Positions 18,834 through 27,670 of a stretch of DNA of 64,000 nt are shown one piece after another (within the stretch, counting starts at the first letter, position 1; each line of letters opens with the position of its first letter). The notes below the pieces were generated by a model, which was given only the letters and a program-made list of their open reading frames with translations, was not told the DNA's origin and searched no databases. Made by a program: the position numbers and the translations under genes. The stretch lies in assembly GCF_900112845.1 (NCBI RefSeq), contig NZ_FONG01000016.1, forward strand, positions 124,001-188,000. Reading direction: 5' to 3'. The stretch is from Actinacidiphila alni (GTDB lineage: Bacteria > Actinomycetota > Actinomycetes > Streptomycetales > Streptomycetaceae).

Positions 18834-21800
18834 CTACGAGCCGGTGATCGTGTATTGGGAGCCGGGCTCGATGAGGATGTTGCCCTCCGCGGAGTTGGTG
18901 ATCGTCACGTGGGAGAGGGTGGCGTCGCCCCGGGCGCCGCCCTGGGCGCGGATGCCCGCGCCGTGGTTGGACTTGTCGATGGTGACATTGCTGATGGTGA
19001 CGCCCGGCATGGTGCCGCCGCCCGTCTTGAACTGGATGCCGTCGTAGGTGGAGTCGGCGATGTCGGTGTCCCGGATGGTGACGCCGGTGATGTTGCTGGT
19101 GGAGGCGAACAGGGTGATCGCGCCGAATTTCTGCTGCTCGCCCCAGAAGACGCCGCCGCCGCGCTGGATGCCGTTGCTGGCGATCAGAGTCGTGCCGGAG
19201 AACGGCAGCGGATCGTGGTCGGTGGCCAGCATGATCGCCGGGTAGTTCATGGTGTCGTAGACGAGGTTGTTCTCGATGGTGTTGCCGTAACCGCCGTAGA
19301 TCGCGAGGCCGTTGGCGCGCCAGGGCAGCTGGATGGTGTTGTTGACGAAGTGGTTGTCGTGCGCGACGTCGACGGACTGGTCCTTGACGTACTTGTTGGC
19401 CCAGACCGCCAGCGAGTCGTCGCCGGTGGTGCGGAAGGAGGAGTTGAAGACCTTCGAATTGCGGGTGCCGTTGGTGAAGTTGATCCCGTCGGCGTAGGTG
19501 TCGCGGATCCGCATGCCGCTGAATTCGAGGCCGTCGGCCGGGCCCCACAGGTCGGGGATGTTGTCGTAGTCGCGGCCGACCCAGACGCCGACGTTGGAGT
19601 GCTCGATCCACACATTGCTGATCTTGGTGTTCTTGCCGAACCGGCCGTTGAGGCCGACACCGCCCTCGGCGTTGCCGTCACCGCCGCGGATCCGCCCGGA
19701 ACCGAAGATCGCGATGTCGGAGATCTGGGTGTTGTTGTCGATGTCGAAGCCGAAGTTGCCCTCGTGCGGGTGGTTGATGGTGCCCGCGTCCTGCGGCTGG
19801 ATCAGCGAGTAGAGCTGCGAGTACCACATGCCGGCGCCGCGGATCGTGACGTTGCTGATGCCGACCTGGTTGTACTGGCCGCGGTGCAGCGGGTCCACGG
19901 TGAGGATCTTCTTCTCCTGCCGCCACTGGCCGGCCGGGATCCACACGCAGTTGATGACGCCGTTCTGGTCGTCGGTCACCGCCCGCTGGATGGCGTCGGT
20001 GTCCTCGATGCCGTCGTCCGGGACCGCCCCGTACTCGGTGATCGAGGTGCAGTCGGCGGGCTTGGTCTTCTGCGGCGCGACCTGCTCCAGGTCGATCAGG
20101 TCGATGATGTAGAAGGAGGCGGAGTCGCCCGCGTCCCGCTGGAGCCGGAATTTCGTGCCGGGCGGATAGGTGTCCGGCAGCAGCGCGTTGGACTCGTCGA
20201 AGAGCCTGCGGGCGTCGGCCTGCGGGGAGTTGGTGAGCGCCTCGGGGCCGTCGGTGTTGCCGTACAGCCAGCTGTGCACCGAGGACAGCGTGATCTTCCG
20301 GTTGAAGGTGTTGTTGATGTAGAGGCTGATGGTGGCGTCGATGCCGCCGCCGCTCGGGGCGTCCGGGATCGAGTTGCGCACCACGATCGAATTGCTGGGG
20401 TTGGTGGAGGTGAACTCCACGAACTGGCCGGTGGAGTTGAGCCGTACCGACTTGCGGCCCGAGGACTCGGTGGCGAAGTTGGTGTGGCCGAAGGTGCGCA
20501 GCGGGTCGGCCTCCAGCAGGGTGCCGTTGTAACTGGCGGCCTCCGCCTCGTACTCGGTGTACGGCAGCGCCGCGCCGCGGCCGACGACGATGGCGCGCGA
20601 GAAGGTGTTGTTGGTCTCGTTGGTCTCGGCGACCACGTCGGTGACGTCCGCGGTGGCGACGATGGTGGCGCCGCCGGAGGTGGCGGTCCAGGTGCCGGTG
20701 ACGTTGACGGTCGTGGTGGCGCCCGCGGCGACCGCCGGGGTGCTGGTGTCGAGCGTGGTGCCGCCGACCGCGACGCGGGTGACGGTGGTGGCGCCGCTCG
20801 AGGTCGTGCCGCGGTTGTGCACGGAGACGGTGAAGGAGACCGCCGCGCCGACCGCGGGGCTCGCCGGGTTGGAGGTGACGTCCAGCACCTGGAGGTCGGG
20901 GCCCGGCGCCTGGGCGACGACGAGCTTGCCGGGCGCGGTGTAGCTGTTGTTGTCGTTGTTCTGCTCCACGACGGCGTCGGTCGGGTCGACGACCGCCGTC
21001 ACCGTGTAGCTGCCGGTGGCGCGCTTGCCGACGGCGACCTGCACGGTGCTGGAGGCGCCGGCGGCGAGCGGGCCGACCGCGGCGCTGCCGGCGACGACCC
21101 CGCCGATGCTGATGTTGGCGGTGGTCGCGGGGGAGGCGGCGGAGCCGATGTTCTTGACCGTGGCGCTGACGGTGGTGGTGTCGCTCTCCACCGGCGCGGT
21201 GGGGCTCCAGGACAGCGCGGTGACGGTCAGGTCGGGGTTGGGCGCGGGGACGCCGACGACCTGGACCTCGGCGACCTGGCCGCCGGGGGCACCGGAGTTG
21301 GCGAAGAAGCCGAGCCGCAGATCGGCGACGCGTCCGGTGACCGGGATGCGCACCGCGTTCTGGTTGCCCGAGGGGCTGAAGGAGTAGTCCGCCCTGGCCT
21401 TGAGCGAGGTGAAGTCGGTCGCGTTCTGGCCGCGGCCGAGCACCTGGATGTTCTGGGTGCGCGGGCCCCACGCCTGGTCCGGGTTGAGCTTGACGACGAC
21501 CGAGGTGATGTCGGCGTCGGCGCCGAGCTTGACGGTCAGCGTCGACGGGTAGCCGTTGGACTCCCAATAGGTGCCGCTCTGGCCGTCGTTGGCGTTGGCC
21601 GCGACGAACTGCTGCACGGACGAGGACGCTTCGACGGGCTTGCCGTGCGCGAGGTCGGTGCCGCTGCCGTCGCCGGGGTCGGTGCCGGGGTCGCCCGGAT
21701 CACCCGGGTCGCCCGGGTCGCCCGGGTCGGTGACCGTGGTGCCGTGCACCTCGAACTCGGCGATCTGGGCGGCGGGCCAGCCGGTGTTGGCGGTGATGTT

Positions 21801-22256
21801 CAGCCGTACGTACCGGACGGCGGCCGGGCCGAAGTCGAGGGTAACGGTGTTGCCGGAGGCGGGGTTGAAGGTGCGGCCCTGGGCGGCGGACAGCGTGCTG
21901 AAGCTGCCGCCGTCGGTGCTGCCCTGCACCGAGAGCGTCTCGGTGCGCGTCTCCCAGCCGGCCGGCAGCTTGAGCACCACCTGGTCGACGTTCGCGCCGC
22001 TGCCGCCGAGGTCCACCTGGAGCCACTGCGGGAAGGCGTTGTTGGGGCCTTCCCAGTACGTGGCCTGGTTGCCGTCGGAGGCGGCCGACGCGGGGTAGCC
22101 GCCGGTGGCGCCACTGGCCGACGTGGCCTTGCCGAGGGCCAGGTTGGGGCGGTCGGCGGCGGACGCGCCGCCGGCCAGCGGCAGCAGCCCGGTGAGGAGG
22201 AGTCCTGCCGTGACCAGGCCGGTCAGCAGCCGGCGTCTGAGCTGTTTCCGTTTCAT
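18834..22256 (-). CDS. secreted GH87-type alpha-1,3-glucanase (mycodextranase-like), multidomain
   Basis: 1140 residues. Sec signal peptide (KRKQLRRRLLTGLVTAGLLL, then AGGASA) at 1-33; F5/8C (discoidin) domain about 35-172; a DPGDPG linker; a second discoidin domain about 198-325; two CARDB domains about 335-430 and 440-545; a CBM6/35-like domain about 555-695; then a right-handed beta-helix from about 735 to the end. The helix holds Asp 923 (YADG) and Asp 946/947 (TTGDDSLAVW), with the 23-residue spacing expected of GH87 acids. It should attack fungal or bacterial alpha-1,3-glucan. The GH87 assignment is from pattern and memory. RBS AGAGGA precedes the ATG. Confidence 0.8.
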   Translation of the reverse strand: MKRKQLRRRLLTGLVTAGLLLTGLLPLAGGASAADRPNLALGKATSASGATGGYPASAASDGNQATYWEGPNNAFPQWLQVDLGGSGANVDQVVLKLPAGWETRTETLSVQGSTDGGSFSTLSAAQGRTFNPASGNTVTLDFGPAAVRYVRLNITANTGWPAAQIAEFEVHGTTVTDPGDPGDPGDPGDPGTDPGDGSGTDLAHGKPVEASSSVQQFVAANANDGQSGTYWESNGYPSTLTVKLGADADITSVVVKLNPDQAWGPRTQNIQVLGRGQNATDFTSLKARADYSFSPSGNQNAVRIPVTGRVADLRLGFFANSGAPGGQVAEVQVVGVPAPNPDLTVTALSWSPTAPVESDTTTVSATVKNIGSAASPATTANISIGGVVAGSAAVGPLAAGASSTVQVAVGKRATGSYTVTAVVDPTDAVVEQNNDNNSYTAPGKLVVAQAPGPDLQVLDVTSNPASPAVGAAVSFTVSVHNRGTTSSGATTVTRVAVGGTTLDTSTPAVAAGATTTVNVTGTWTATSGGATIVATADVTDVVAETNETNNTFSRAIVVGRGAALPYTEYEAEAASYNGTLLEADPLRTFGHTNFATESSGRKSVRLNSTGQFVEFTSTNPSNSIVVRNSIPDAPSGGGIDATISLYINNTFNRKITLSSVHSWLYGNTDGPEALTNSPQADARRLFDESNALLPDTYPPGTKFRLQRDAGDSASFYIIDLIDLEQVAPQKTKPADCTSITEYGAVPDDGIEDTDAIQRAVTDDQNGVINCVWIPAGQWRQEKKILTVDPLHRGQYNQVGISNVTIRGAGMWYSQLYSLIQPQDAGTINHPHEGNFGFDIDNNTQISDIAIFGSGRIRGGDGNAEGGVGLNGRFGKNTKISNVWIEHSNVGVWVGRDYDNIPDLWGPADGLEFSGMRIRDTYADGINFTNGTRNSKVFNSSFRTTGDDSLAVWANKYVKDQSVDVAHDNHFVNNTIQLPWRANGLAIYGGYGNTIENNLVYDTMNYPAIMLATDHDPLPFSGTTLIASNGIQRGGGVFWGEQQKFGAITLFASTSNITGVTIRDTDIADSTYDGIQFKTGGGTMPGVTISNVTIDKSNHGAGIRAQGGARGDATLSHVTITNSAEGNILIEPGSQYTITGS
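21691..21726 (-). repeat. 9-bp tandem repeat coding the GDP linker of the glucanase
   Basis: Four 9-bp units (TCGCCCGGG type on the plus strand) encode a DPGDPGDPG linker between the two discoidin domains. Confidence 0.85.
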
Positions 22257-22569
22257 GTGTCCTCTGTTCAGTCGTGCGGGACCGAGCGGGGGGAGGGAGC
22301 GGAGAGCGGAAGCGAGCGGGGGTGCGGCGGGACGGCTCGCGGTACGGGTGCCTGCCGTGAAGTTGCAGGTTGATGCCAGGAATTGGGAGCTTGTTGACCT
22401 GTTTTTTGCGAATCACATGGTGCGATCGTGGCACTGGCTTGTCAACAGTTTTCACACGTCACTCGATTTATTGACCTGCGGGCGCATCCGCACAGCACAA
22501 AGGCGCCGACTCCCGCCTGGCGGACGGGAATCGGCGCCTCGCGGGTCGCTCGGGGGTCGGCGCCGCCGC
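22257..22569 (-). promoter_or_regulatory. upstream region of the glucanase gene, AT-richer, with CAGGTCAA direct repeats
   Basis: This gene-free stretch includes a region (22380-22480) clearly less GC-rich than its surroundings. On the minus strand TTGACA (22445-22440) is a good -35; a weak CACCAT lies 17 bases further. CAGGTCAA occurs twice on the minus strand (22477-22470 and 22401-22394), bracketing that promoter, and could be a regulator site. The SDR terminator occupies 22501-22539. Confidence 0.45.
22501..22539 (-). terminator. hairpin terminator after the SDR gene
   Basis: 15-bp stem (22501-22515 with 22525-22539). The single mismatch is C-A in a plus transcript but G-U in a minus transcript, and TTTGTG follows on the minus side, so it belongs to the minus-strand SDR gene. 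Confidence 0.8.
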
Positions 22570-23328
22570 TCAGCGCGGCGCGGGCGGGCGGACGGTGACG
22601 ACCGTCCCCGACAGGTGGTTGGCCGCGTCGCTGCACAGGAACGTGACCAGGCCGACCAGGTCCTCCGGCGCCCCGATCCGGCCGCCCGGGTAGGTGGCCG
22701 CGGTCTTCTCGATCTGCTCCGCGGTGGCGACCTCCCGCATCCCCGGCGAGTCGGTGAGCCCCGGCGCGATCGCGACCGTACGGATGCCCTGGCCGACCAG
22801 CTCCACGTGCGTGACGGCCGACAGCATGTTCAGCGCGGCCTTGGAGCCGGAGTACGGCGCCCCGCCGGCCACCGCCTGCACCGCGGCGATGCTCGACATG
22901 TACACGATCCGGCCACCGCCGCCGCGGATCATCAGCGGCGCGAAGTGCTTGGTGGTCAGGAAGCCGCCGATCAGATTGGACCGCAGCACCCGCTCCAGCA
23001 CGGCCACGTCCGTCCGCAGCACCGGCTGCGAACCGGGCATCCAGCCGGCGTTGTTGATCAGCGCGTCGACCCGCCCGAAGGCGGCGTCGACCTCCGCGGC
23101 GGCGGCGCCGACCTCCGCCTCGTCGCTCACGTCGGCCGCCAAGGCCAGCGCGGGCGGGGCGTCGGGGAGTGCCGCGATCTCCTCGACCACCGCCTGCGCC
23201 CGCGCCCGGTCCCGGGCGAGCACCGCGACCCGCGCGCCGTCGGCGGCGAGCCCCAGCGCCAGCGCGCGCCCGATGCCCTGCGCCGCGCCCGTGATCACGA
23301 CGGCCTTGCCCGTGATGTCGATGTTCAT
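22570..23328 (-). CDS. short-chain dehydrogenase/reductase (SDR)
   Basis: Classical NAD(P)-dependent oxidoreductase of 252 residues; the substrate is unknown. Cofactor motif TGAAQGIG at about 12-19, NNAG at about 97-100, and catalytic Ser (MSSIAA) with PYSGSK (Tyr and Lys of YxxxK). It ends RPPAPR rather than in a usual substrate tail. I chose ATG 23328 (MNIDITGK) with GGAAAGG upstream; longer in-frame starts add a non-homologous Arg-rich stretch. A 10-bp hairpin (23346-23355 with 23363-23372) lies in its 5' region. Divergent from a TetR gene with shared operators. Confidence 0.9.
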   Translation of the reverse strand: MNIDITGKAVVITGAAQGIGRALALGLAADGARVAVLARDRARAQAVVEEIAALPDAPPALALAADVSDEAEVGAAAAEVDAAFGRVDALINNAGWMPGSQPVLRTDVAVLERVLRSNLIGGFLTTKHFAPLMIRGGGGRIVYMSSIAAVQAVAGGAPYSGSKAALNMLSAVTHVELVGQGIRTVAIAPGLTDSPGMREVATAEQIEKTAATYPGGRIGAPEDLVGLVTFLCSDAANHLSGTVVTVRPPAPR

Positions 23329-23403
23329 GTGCCGCTGCCTTTCCCGACCCCGGGCGGCCCGCGCCCGGGGTCCTGCGTTCGGTGTCCCGCGTTCCGTTCC
23401 CAA

Positions 23404-23423
23404 CTCCAACGTTGCGGTTGGAA
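23404..23423. promoter_or_regulatory. TetR-type operator, copy 1
   Basis: CTCCAAC-N6-GTTGGAA: perfect 6-bp arms TCCAAC / GTTGGA (23405-23410, 23417-23422). It is identical in arms and spacing to copy 2. Confidence 0.8.
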
Positions 23424-23450
23424 TTCCACTGTAACGCCGGCCGCCCCCGT

Positions 23451-23470
23451 CTCCAACCGGACCGTTGGAA
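23451..23470. promoter_or_regulatory. TetR-type operator, copy 2
   Basis: CTCCAAC-N6-GTTGGAA (arms 23452-23457 and 23464-23469), 47 bases from copy 1 and just upstream of the TACGCT box of the TetR gene, so binding should repress it. Confidence 0.8.
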
Positions 23471-23476
23471 ACGGGT

Positions 23477-23482
23477 TACGCT
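23477..23482 (+). promoter_or_regulatory. -10 box of the TetR gene (TACGCT), leaderless arrangement
   Basis: TACGCT ends 6 bases before ATG 23489. Operator copy 2 covers the -35 side. Confidence 0.6.
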
Positions 23483-23488
23483 GCCTCC

Positions 23489-24079
23489 ATGGCATGGGAC
23501 ACGCAGGAGACCCGGCGGCGGCTCAAGGAGGCGGCGGTCGCCGAATTCGCCGAGCGCGGCCCGGCCGGTACGACGATGGCGCGGATCGCCGAGCGCGCCG
23601 GGATCAACAAGGAACGGCTCTACAACTACTTCGGCGACAAGCAGTCGCTGTTCGAGACGGTCCTCACCGACGAACTGGACAAGCTCGCCGCGGGCGTCGC
23701 GCTCGGCAACCCCGGCTACCAGGACATCGGCGAATTCGCCGGCCGCACCTTCGACTACCACGCCGACCACCCGGAGCTGGCCCGCCTCCTCCAGTGGGAG
23801 GGGCTCAGCGGCGGCCCGGTCGCCGACGAGGTGAACCGTACGGTCCACTACCAGGACAAGGTGCGGGCGGTCGCGGCGGCGCAGCGCGAGGGCGTGCTCG
23901 ACGACGGGCTCGACCCCGCCCATCTGGTCTTCCTGCTGATCGCGCTGGCCGCCTGGTGGTTCTCGGTGCCGCAGCTCGCCGCGATGCTCACCGGCGCCGA
24001 TCCGGACGCGCCCGAGGAGCGGGCCCGCCGCCGGGCGGGCGTGGTCGAGGCGGCGCGGCGGCTGGCGGCGCCGCGTTAG
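23489..24079 (+). CDS. TetR/AcrR family transcriptional regulator
   Basis: 196 residues. N-terminal helix-turn-helix at about 8-54 (AEFAERGPAGTTMARIAERAG and NKERLYNYFGDK, typical recognition helix), then an all-helical ligand domain with two hydrophobic helices (HLVFLLIALAAWWF). A TTG at 23465 would start inside an operator; ATG 23489 is preferred because of the TACGCT box 6 bases upstream. It probably represses itself and the divergent SDR through two identical palindromes. The ligand is unknown. Confidence 0.92.
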   Translation: MAWDTQETRRRLKEAAVAEFAERGPAGTTMARIAERAGINKERLYNYFGDKQSLFETVLTDELDKLAAGVALGNPGYQDIGEFAGRTFDYHADHPELARLLQWEGLSGGPVADEVNRTVHYQDKVRAVAAAQREGVLDDGLDPAHLVFLLIALAAWWFSVPQLAAMLTGADPDAPEERARRRAGVVEAARRLAAPR

Positions 24080-24106
24080 GGCCTGTCCGGGCGCGGGACG
24101 CGGGGC

Positions 24107-24682
24107 TCAGCGGGTGCTGTAGCGCAGCAGCACCACACCGTTGCCGAAAGTGCGGCTCTCGACCAGCACCAGGGCGCTGACGTCCATGGCGTCGGCGGTC
24201 GCGAAGCAGGGCGTGCCGCGGCCGATCAGCACCGGGTGGACGTAGATCCGGTACTCGTCGATCAGGCCGAGGTCGCGGAAGGCGCCGCTCACCTCCGCGC
24301 CGCCGACCACCAGGTCGCCACCCGGCTCGGCCAGCAGCGCGCGGATCTCGTCCGGGTCGATCTCGCGCTTGACGGTGGTGTGCCAGGCGGTGTGGGCCGC
24401 GGGGTCCAGGGTGCGGGAGTAGACGATCTTCGGCATCCCGCGCCAGATGCCGGCGAATTCGGCCATCCGCGGGTCGGCCTCCGGGTCCTTGTCGGCGGTC
24501 GGCCAGAAATCGGCCATCAGCTCATGGGTGACCCGGCCGTTGACGAAGGCGCCCGCGCCGGCGAGCTCGTCGTTGAAGTGCTGGTGCAGCTCCGCGTCGA
24601 CCCGGTGCCAGTCGATCTCCCGGTCCGGGCCCTCCATGAAGCCGTCGAGGGACACCGACATCGACATGATGACCTTGCGCAT
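24107..24682 (-). CDS. dihydrofolate reductase / RibD C-terminal family protein
   Basis: 191 residues, a stand-alone RibD_C/DHFR-fold reductase. It has the usual KVIMSMSVSLDGFMEGPD start, ELMADFW, the VVGGAEVSGAF nucleotide-binding segment and LIDEYRIYVHPVLIGRGTPCF. Such proteins are common in actinobacteria and are seldom true folate enzymes. I start at ATG 24682 because GAGGAG lies six bases upstream; an in-frame ATG at 24694 is the alternative. It ends 27 bases from the TetR stop, convergent with it. Confidence 0.9.
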   Translation of the reverse strand: MRKVIMSMSVSLDGFMEGPDREIDWHRVDAELHQHFNDELAGAGAFVNGRVTHELMADFWPTADKDPEADPRMAEFAGIWRGMPKIVYSRTLDPAAHTAWHTTVKREIDPDEIRALLAEPGGDLVVGGAEVSGAFRDLGLIDEYRIYVHPVLIGRGTPCFATADAMDVSALVLVESRTFGNGVVLLRYSTR

Positions 24683-24844
24683 GGCTCTCCTCACGGGACC
24701 GGCCCGCCGGACACCGTCGTCCGACGCGCAGGACGATACGCCGGGGGTACGACAGTGACCGCCGTACGACGCGGGGCCTGATCCAAACGGCGCCCGGCCG
24801 CTACGAGACTCGGCCCGTACGACGCCAGGCGCCGTACGAGAGCG

Positions 24845-26026
24845 CTACGCCGGTGGCGGCGCCGCGCGCCGCTCGAAGACCACGTCCCGCGCCGTGCCGA
24901 GCGCGGTCGCCACCGCGCCCAGCAGCACCGCGTCCTCGCCGAGCGCGCTCGCGGCGACCTTCGGCCGCAGCGGCGTCAGCCGCCGCAGTGTGTCGCCGAC
25001 CGTGCGCAGCAGCAGGTCGGCGCTGTGGCCGACGCCGCCGCCGAGCACGACGAGATCCGGGTCGAGCACGGCGGCCACCGCCGCGACGGTGTGCGCCAGC
25101 CGTTCGCCCTCCTGCTGTACGGCGGCGACGGCCGCGGGATTCCCGGCGCGCGCGGCCTCGAAGACCGACTTCGCGGTGAGCGGCCCCGTCATCCCGAGGG
25201 CGTGCGCGGCGCGCACCACCGCTTCGGCCGAGACCGCGTCCTCCAGGGTGTCCGGTTCCGTACGGCCCGACAGCGGCAGGAAACCGATCTCGCCGGCGGC
25301 GCCGTGCGCCCCGGTGAAGGGCCGCCCGTCGGCGACGATGCCCATGCCGAGGCCGGTGCCGATCATGACGTAGACGAAGAGCCTGCTGCCCGCGCCGACG
25401 CCGAAGGTGTGCTCGCCGAGCGCCGCGAGATTCGCGTCGTTGTGCACCGCGAGCGGCACGCCCAGCTCGTCCCGCATCCGGTCGAAGAGCCCGGCGCGGC
25501 CCCAGCCCGGCAGGTGCAGCGCGTAGCGGACCCGGCGGGCCTGCGCGTCGTACACACCCGGCGTGCCGACCACCGCGTGCGCCACCTTGTCCGGCGCGAC
25601 CCCGGAGTCCGCGACGACCCCGTGCGCGGTGGCCACCACCAGATCGGCCATCGCCCCCGACGTACGGGCCCGGTTGCGGACGTCAGCGCGCGCCACCAGC
25701 GCGCCGTCCAGATCGGCGAGCGCGACCCGCAGCCAGTCCCGGCCGATGTCGATGCCGAGCGCGTAACCGGCGGCCGGATCCGGTGCGTAGAGGACCGCGA
25801 TCCGGCCGCGCTCGGGGGTGTGGGTGCCGGCCTCGCGGACCAGTCCGGCAGCGGCGAGCGCGGCCAGCGCGCTGGAGACGGTGGGCTTGGACAGGCCGGT
25901 CTCGCGGGCGAGTTGGGCGCGCGAGGCGGCGCCGCCGCGGAGCCGTTCCAGCAGCAGGCGCTCATTGGTGCTGCGCAGCCGCTGCTGGTTCCAGGGCTGG
26001 TCGGAGCCGCCGTCGCTGCTGGTCAT
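24845..26026 (-). CDS. ROK family transcriptional regulator (no zinc motif)
   Basis: 393 residues. Winged helix at about 15-75 (RAQLARETGLSKPTVSSALAAL), then the ROK sugar-kinase-like fold: GIDIGRDWLRVAL (phosphate 1), GTPGVYD, HNDANLAALGEHTFG and IGTGLGMGIV. The ROK signature GEIGH(x)CxCGxxGC is altered: here it reads GEIGFLPLSGRTEPD, so the zinc-binding His and Cys are missing. It may not bind the usual sugar in the usual way. It is divergent from the permease at 26185 and probably regulates it. Confidence 0.9.
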   Translation of the reverse strand: MTSSDGGSDQPWNQQRLRSTNERLLLERLRGGAASRAQLARETGLSKPTVSSALAALAAAGLVREAGTHTPERGRIAVLYAPDPAAGYALGIDIGRDWLRVALADLDGALVARADVRNRARTSGAMADLVVATAHGVVADSGVAPDKVAHAVVGTPGVYDAQARRVRYALHLPGWGRAGLFDRMRDELGVPLAVHNDANLAALGEHTFGVGAGSRLFVYVMIGTGLGMGIVADGRPFTGAHGAAGEIGFLPLSGRTEPDTLEDAVSAEAVVRAAHALGMTGPLTAKSVFEAARAGNPAAVAAVQQEGERLAHTVAAVAAVLDPDLVVLGGGVGHSADLLLRTVGDTLRRLTPLRPKVAASALGEDAVLLGAVATALGTARDVVFERRAAPPPA

Positions 26027-26069
26027 ACGGACATTCTCACGTATGTGCGAGGGAAGCGGGCGGGACCCC

Positions 26070-26098
26070 TTGACGGAGATAGTAAAGGAACTTAACTT
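26070..26098 (+). promoter_or_regulatory. promoter of the APC permease with a likely ROK operator
   Basis: TTGACG (26070-26075), 17-base spacer, TAACTT (26093-26098). The spacer and -10 carry an AT-rich AGTAAAGGAACTTAACTT, similar in feel to operators of ROK repressors; that resemblance is inference. Confidence 0.65.
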
Positions 26099-26184
26099 GA
26101 GCGCGCCGAACCGGGGCAGACGTACCCGGTCGGGAATCCGCCACGTCCCGCCTGCCCGTCCCCACCCGCCCAGGGAGCCGCACC

Positions 26185-27639
26185 ATGTCCGGAAGCCCTC
26201 CGCCCCCCGGTGGCTTCGTCCGCCGTATCGGCCTGTTCCAGGCCACCGCGATCAACATGAGCCAGATGTGCGGCATCGGACCCTTCGTCACGATCCCGCT
26301 GATGGTCGGCGCCTTCGGTGGCCCGCAGGCCGTCATCGGCTTCGTCGCGGGCGCCGTGCTCGCCCTCGCCGACGGCCTGATCTGGGCGGAGCTGGGCTCC
26401 TCGATGCCGGGGTCCGGCGGCAGTTACGTCTATCTGCGGCAGGCGTTCCAGTACCGCACCGGCAAGCTGATGCCGTTCCTGTTCGTATGGACGGCGATGC
26501 TCTTCATCCCGCTGATCATGTCGACCGGCGTCGTCGGATTCGTGCAGTATCTGGGCTATCTCGCGCCGGACATGGGGCAGACCACCGGCGACCTCGTCGG
26601 GCTCGGCATCATCCTCGGCGTGGTGCTGCTGCTGTGGCGCGGCATCGAGCACATCGCGCGGATCACCGCCGTGATGTGGGCGGTGATGATCGTCTCGGTG
26701 CTGCTGGTGATCGTCGCGGCGGCGAGCGACTTCTCCGGGCATCTGGCCTTCACCTACCCGCACGGGGCGTTCTCGCTGACCACCTCGCACTTCTGGACCG
26801 GGTTCGCGGCCGGCCTGACGATCGGCATCTACGACTACCTCGGCTACAACACCACCGCCTACATGGGCGCCGAGGTCAAGAACCCCGGCCGGGTGCTGCC
26901 GCGCTCCATCGTCTTCTCGATCCTCGGCATCATGGCGATCTACCTGCTGCTCCAGATCGGCACGCTCGGCGTCATCGACTGGCACCGGATGACCGACCCG
27001 GACGACATCGCCTCCACCTCCGTCGCCTCGGCCGTACTGGAGAAGACCTGGGGCAAGGGCGCGGCCGACACCGTCACGGTGCTGATCCTGATCACCGCCT
27101 TCGCCTCCGTCTTCACCGGACTGCTCGGCGGCTCCCGGGTGCCCTACGACGCCGCCCGCGAGCGGGTGTTCTTCCGGCCGTACGCCAAGCTGCACGCCCG
27201 GCACCGCTTCCCGGTCTGGGGCCTGGCCACGATGGGCGTGATCACCGCGATCGGCTTCCTGATCGGCCGGCACACCGACCTCGCGACGCTGATCCAGCTG
27301 CTCACCACCGTCATGATCATCGTCCAGTCGCTGGCCCAAGTCCTCGCCCTGACCGTGCTGCGCCGCCGCCAGCCGGGGCTGCGCCGCCCGTACCGGATGT
27401 GGCTCTACCCCGTGCCCGGCATCGTCGCGCTCGTCGGTTGGCTCGTCATCTACGGTTACGCGGACAGGAATTCGCCCGGCCGGCACCCCATCGAGTGGTC
27501 GCTTGCCTGGGTCGCGCTCGGCTGCGTCGCCTTCGCGCTGTGGTCCCGCTACGAGAAGGTCTGGCCCTTCGGTCCCAAGGAGATCTCCGAGGAGTATCTG
27601 ACCGGTGCCGATCCGGACGCGGAGCCCGTCCCGGCCTGA
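26185..27639 (+). CDS. APC superfamily amino acid permease
   Basis: 484 residues and about twelve predicted helices. The N terminus FQATAINMSQMCGIGPFVTIP is the substrate-binding unwound helix, and GGSYVYLRQAF and SRVPYDAARERVFF are family signatures. It probably imports an amino acid or amine; no specific substrate can be assigned. The start ATG 26185 follows GGGAGCCGC. The promoter and facing ROK regulator suggest a response to a sugar or related ligand. The tail has acidic ESEEYLTG-like residues. Confidence 0.93.
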   Translation: MSGSPPPPGGFVRRIGLFQATAINMSQMCGIGPFVTIPLMVGAFGGPQAVIGFVAGAVLALADGLIWAELGSSMPGSGGSYVYLRQAFQYRTGKLMPFLFVWTAMLFIPLIMSTGVVGFVQYLGYLAPDMGQTTGDLVGLGIILGVVLLLWRGIEHIARITAVMWAVMIVSVLLVIVAAASDFSGHLAFTYPHGAFSLTTSHFWTGFAAGLTIGIYDYLGYNTTAYMGAEVKNPGRVLPRSIVFSILGIMAIYLLLQIGTLGVIDWHRMTDPDDIASTSVASAVLEKTWGKGAADTVTVLILITAFASVFTGLLGGSRVPYDAARERVFFRPYAKLHARHRFPVWGLATMGVITAIGFLIGRHTDLATLIQLLTTVMIIVQSLAQVLALTVLRRRQPGLRRPYRMWLYPVPGIVALVGWLVIYGYADRNSPGRHPIEWSLAWVALGCVAFALWSRYEKVWPFGPKEISEEYLTGADPDAEPVPA

Positions 27640-27658
27640 CACTCCCGAGCCCTACGGG

Positions 27659-27664
27659 TAGGTT
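27659..27664 (+). promoter_or_regulatory. -10 box of the Trp-rich protein (TAGGTT), leaderless arrangement
   Basis: TAGGTT ends 6 bases before ATG 27671; no ribosome site is present. Confidence 0.55.
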
Positions 27665-27670
27665 CACCGG

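Noticed and set aside
18660..22373. Long plus-strand open frame opposite the glucanase gene
   Set aside because: The minus strand has a signal peptide and recognisable domains; the plus-strand product is low-complexity Val/Gly/Asp.
23465..23488. TTG start at 23465 for the TetR gene
   Set aside because: It would lie inside the second operator and before the -10 box.
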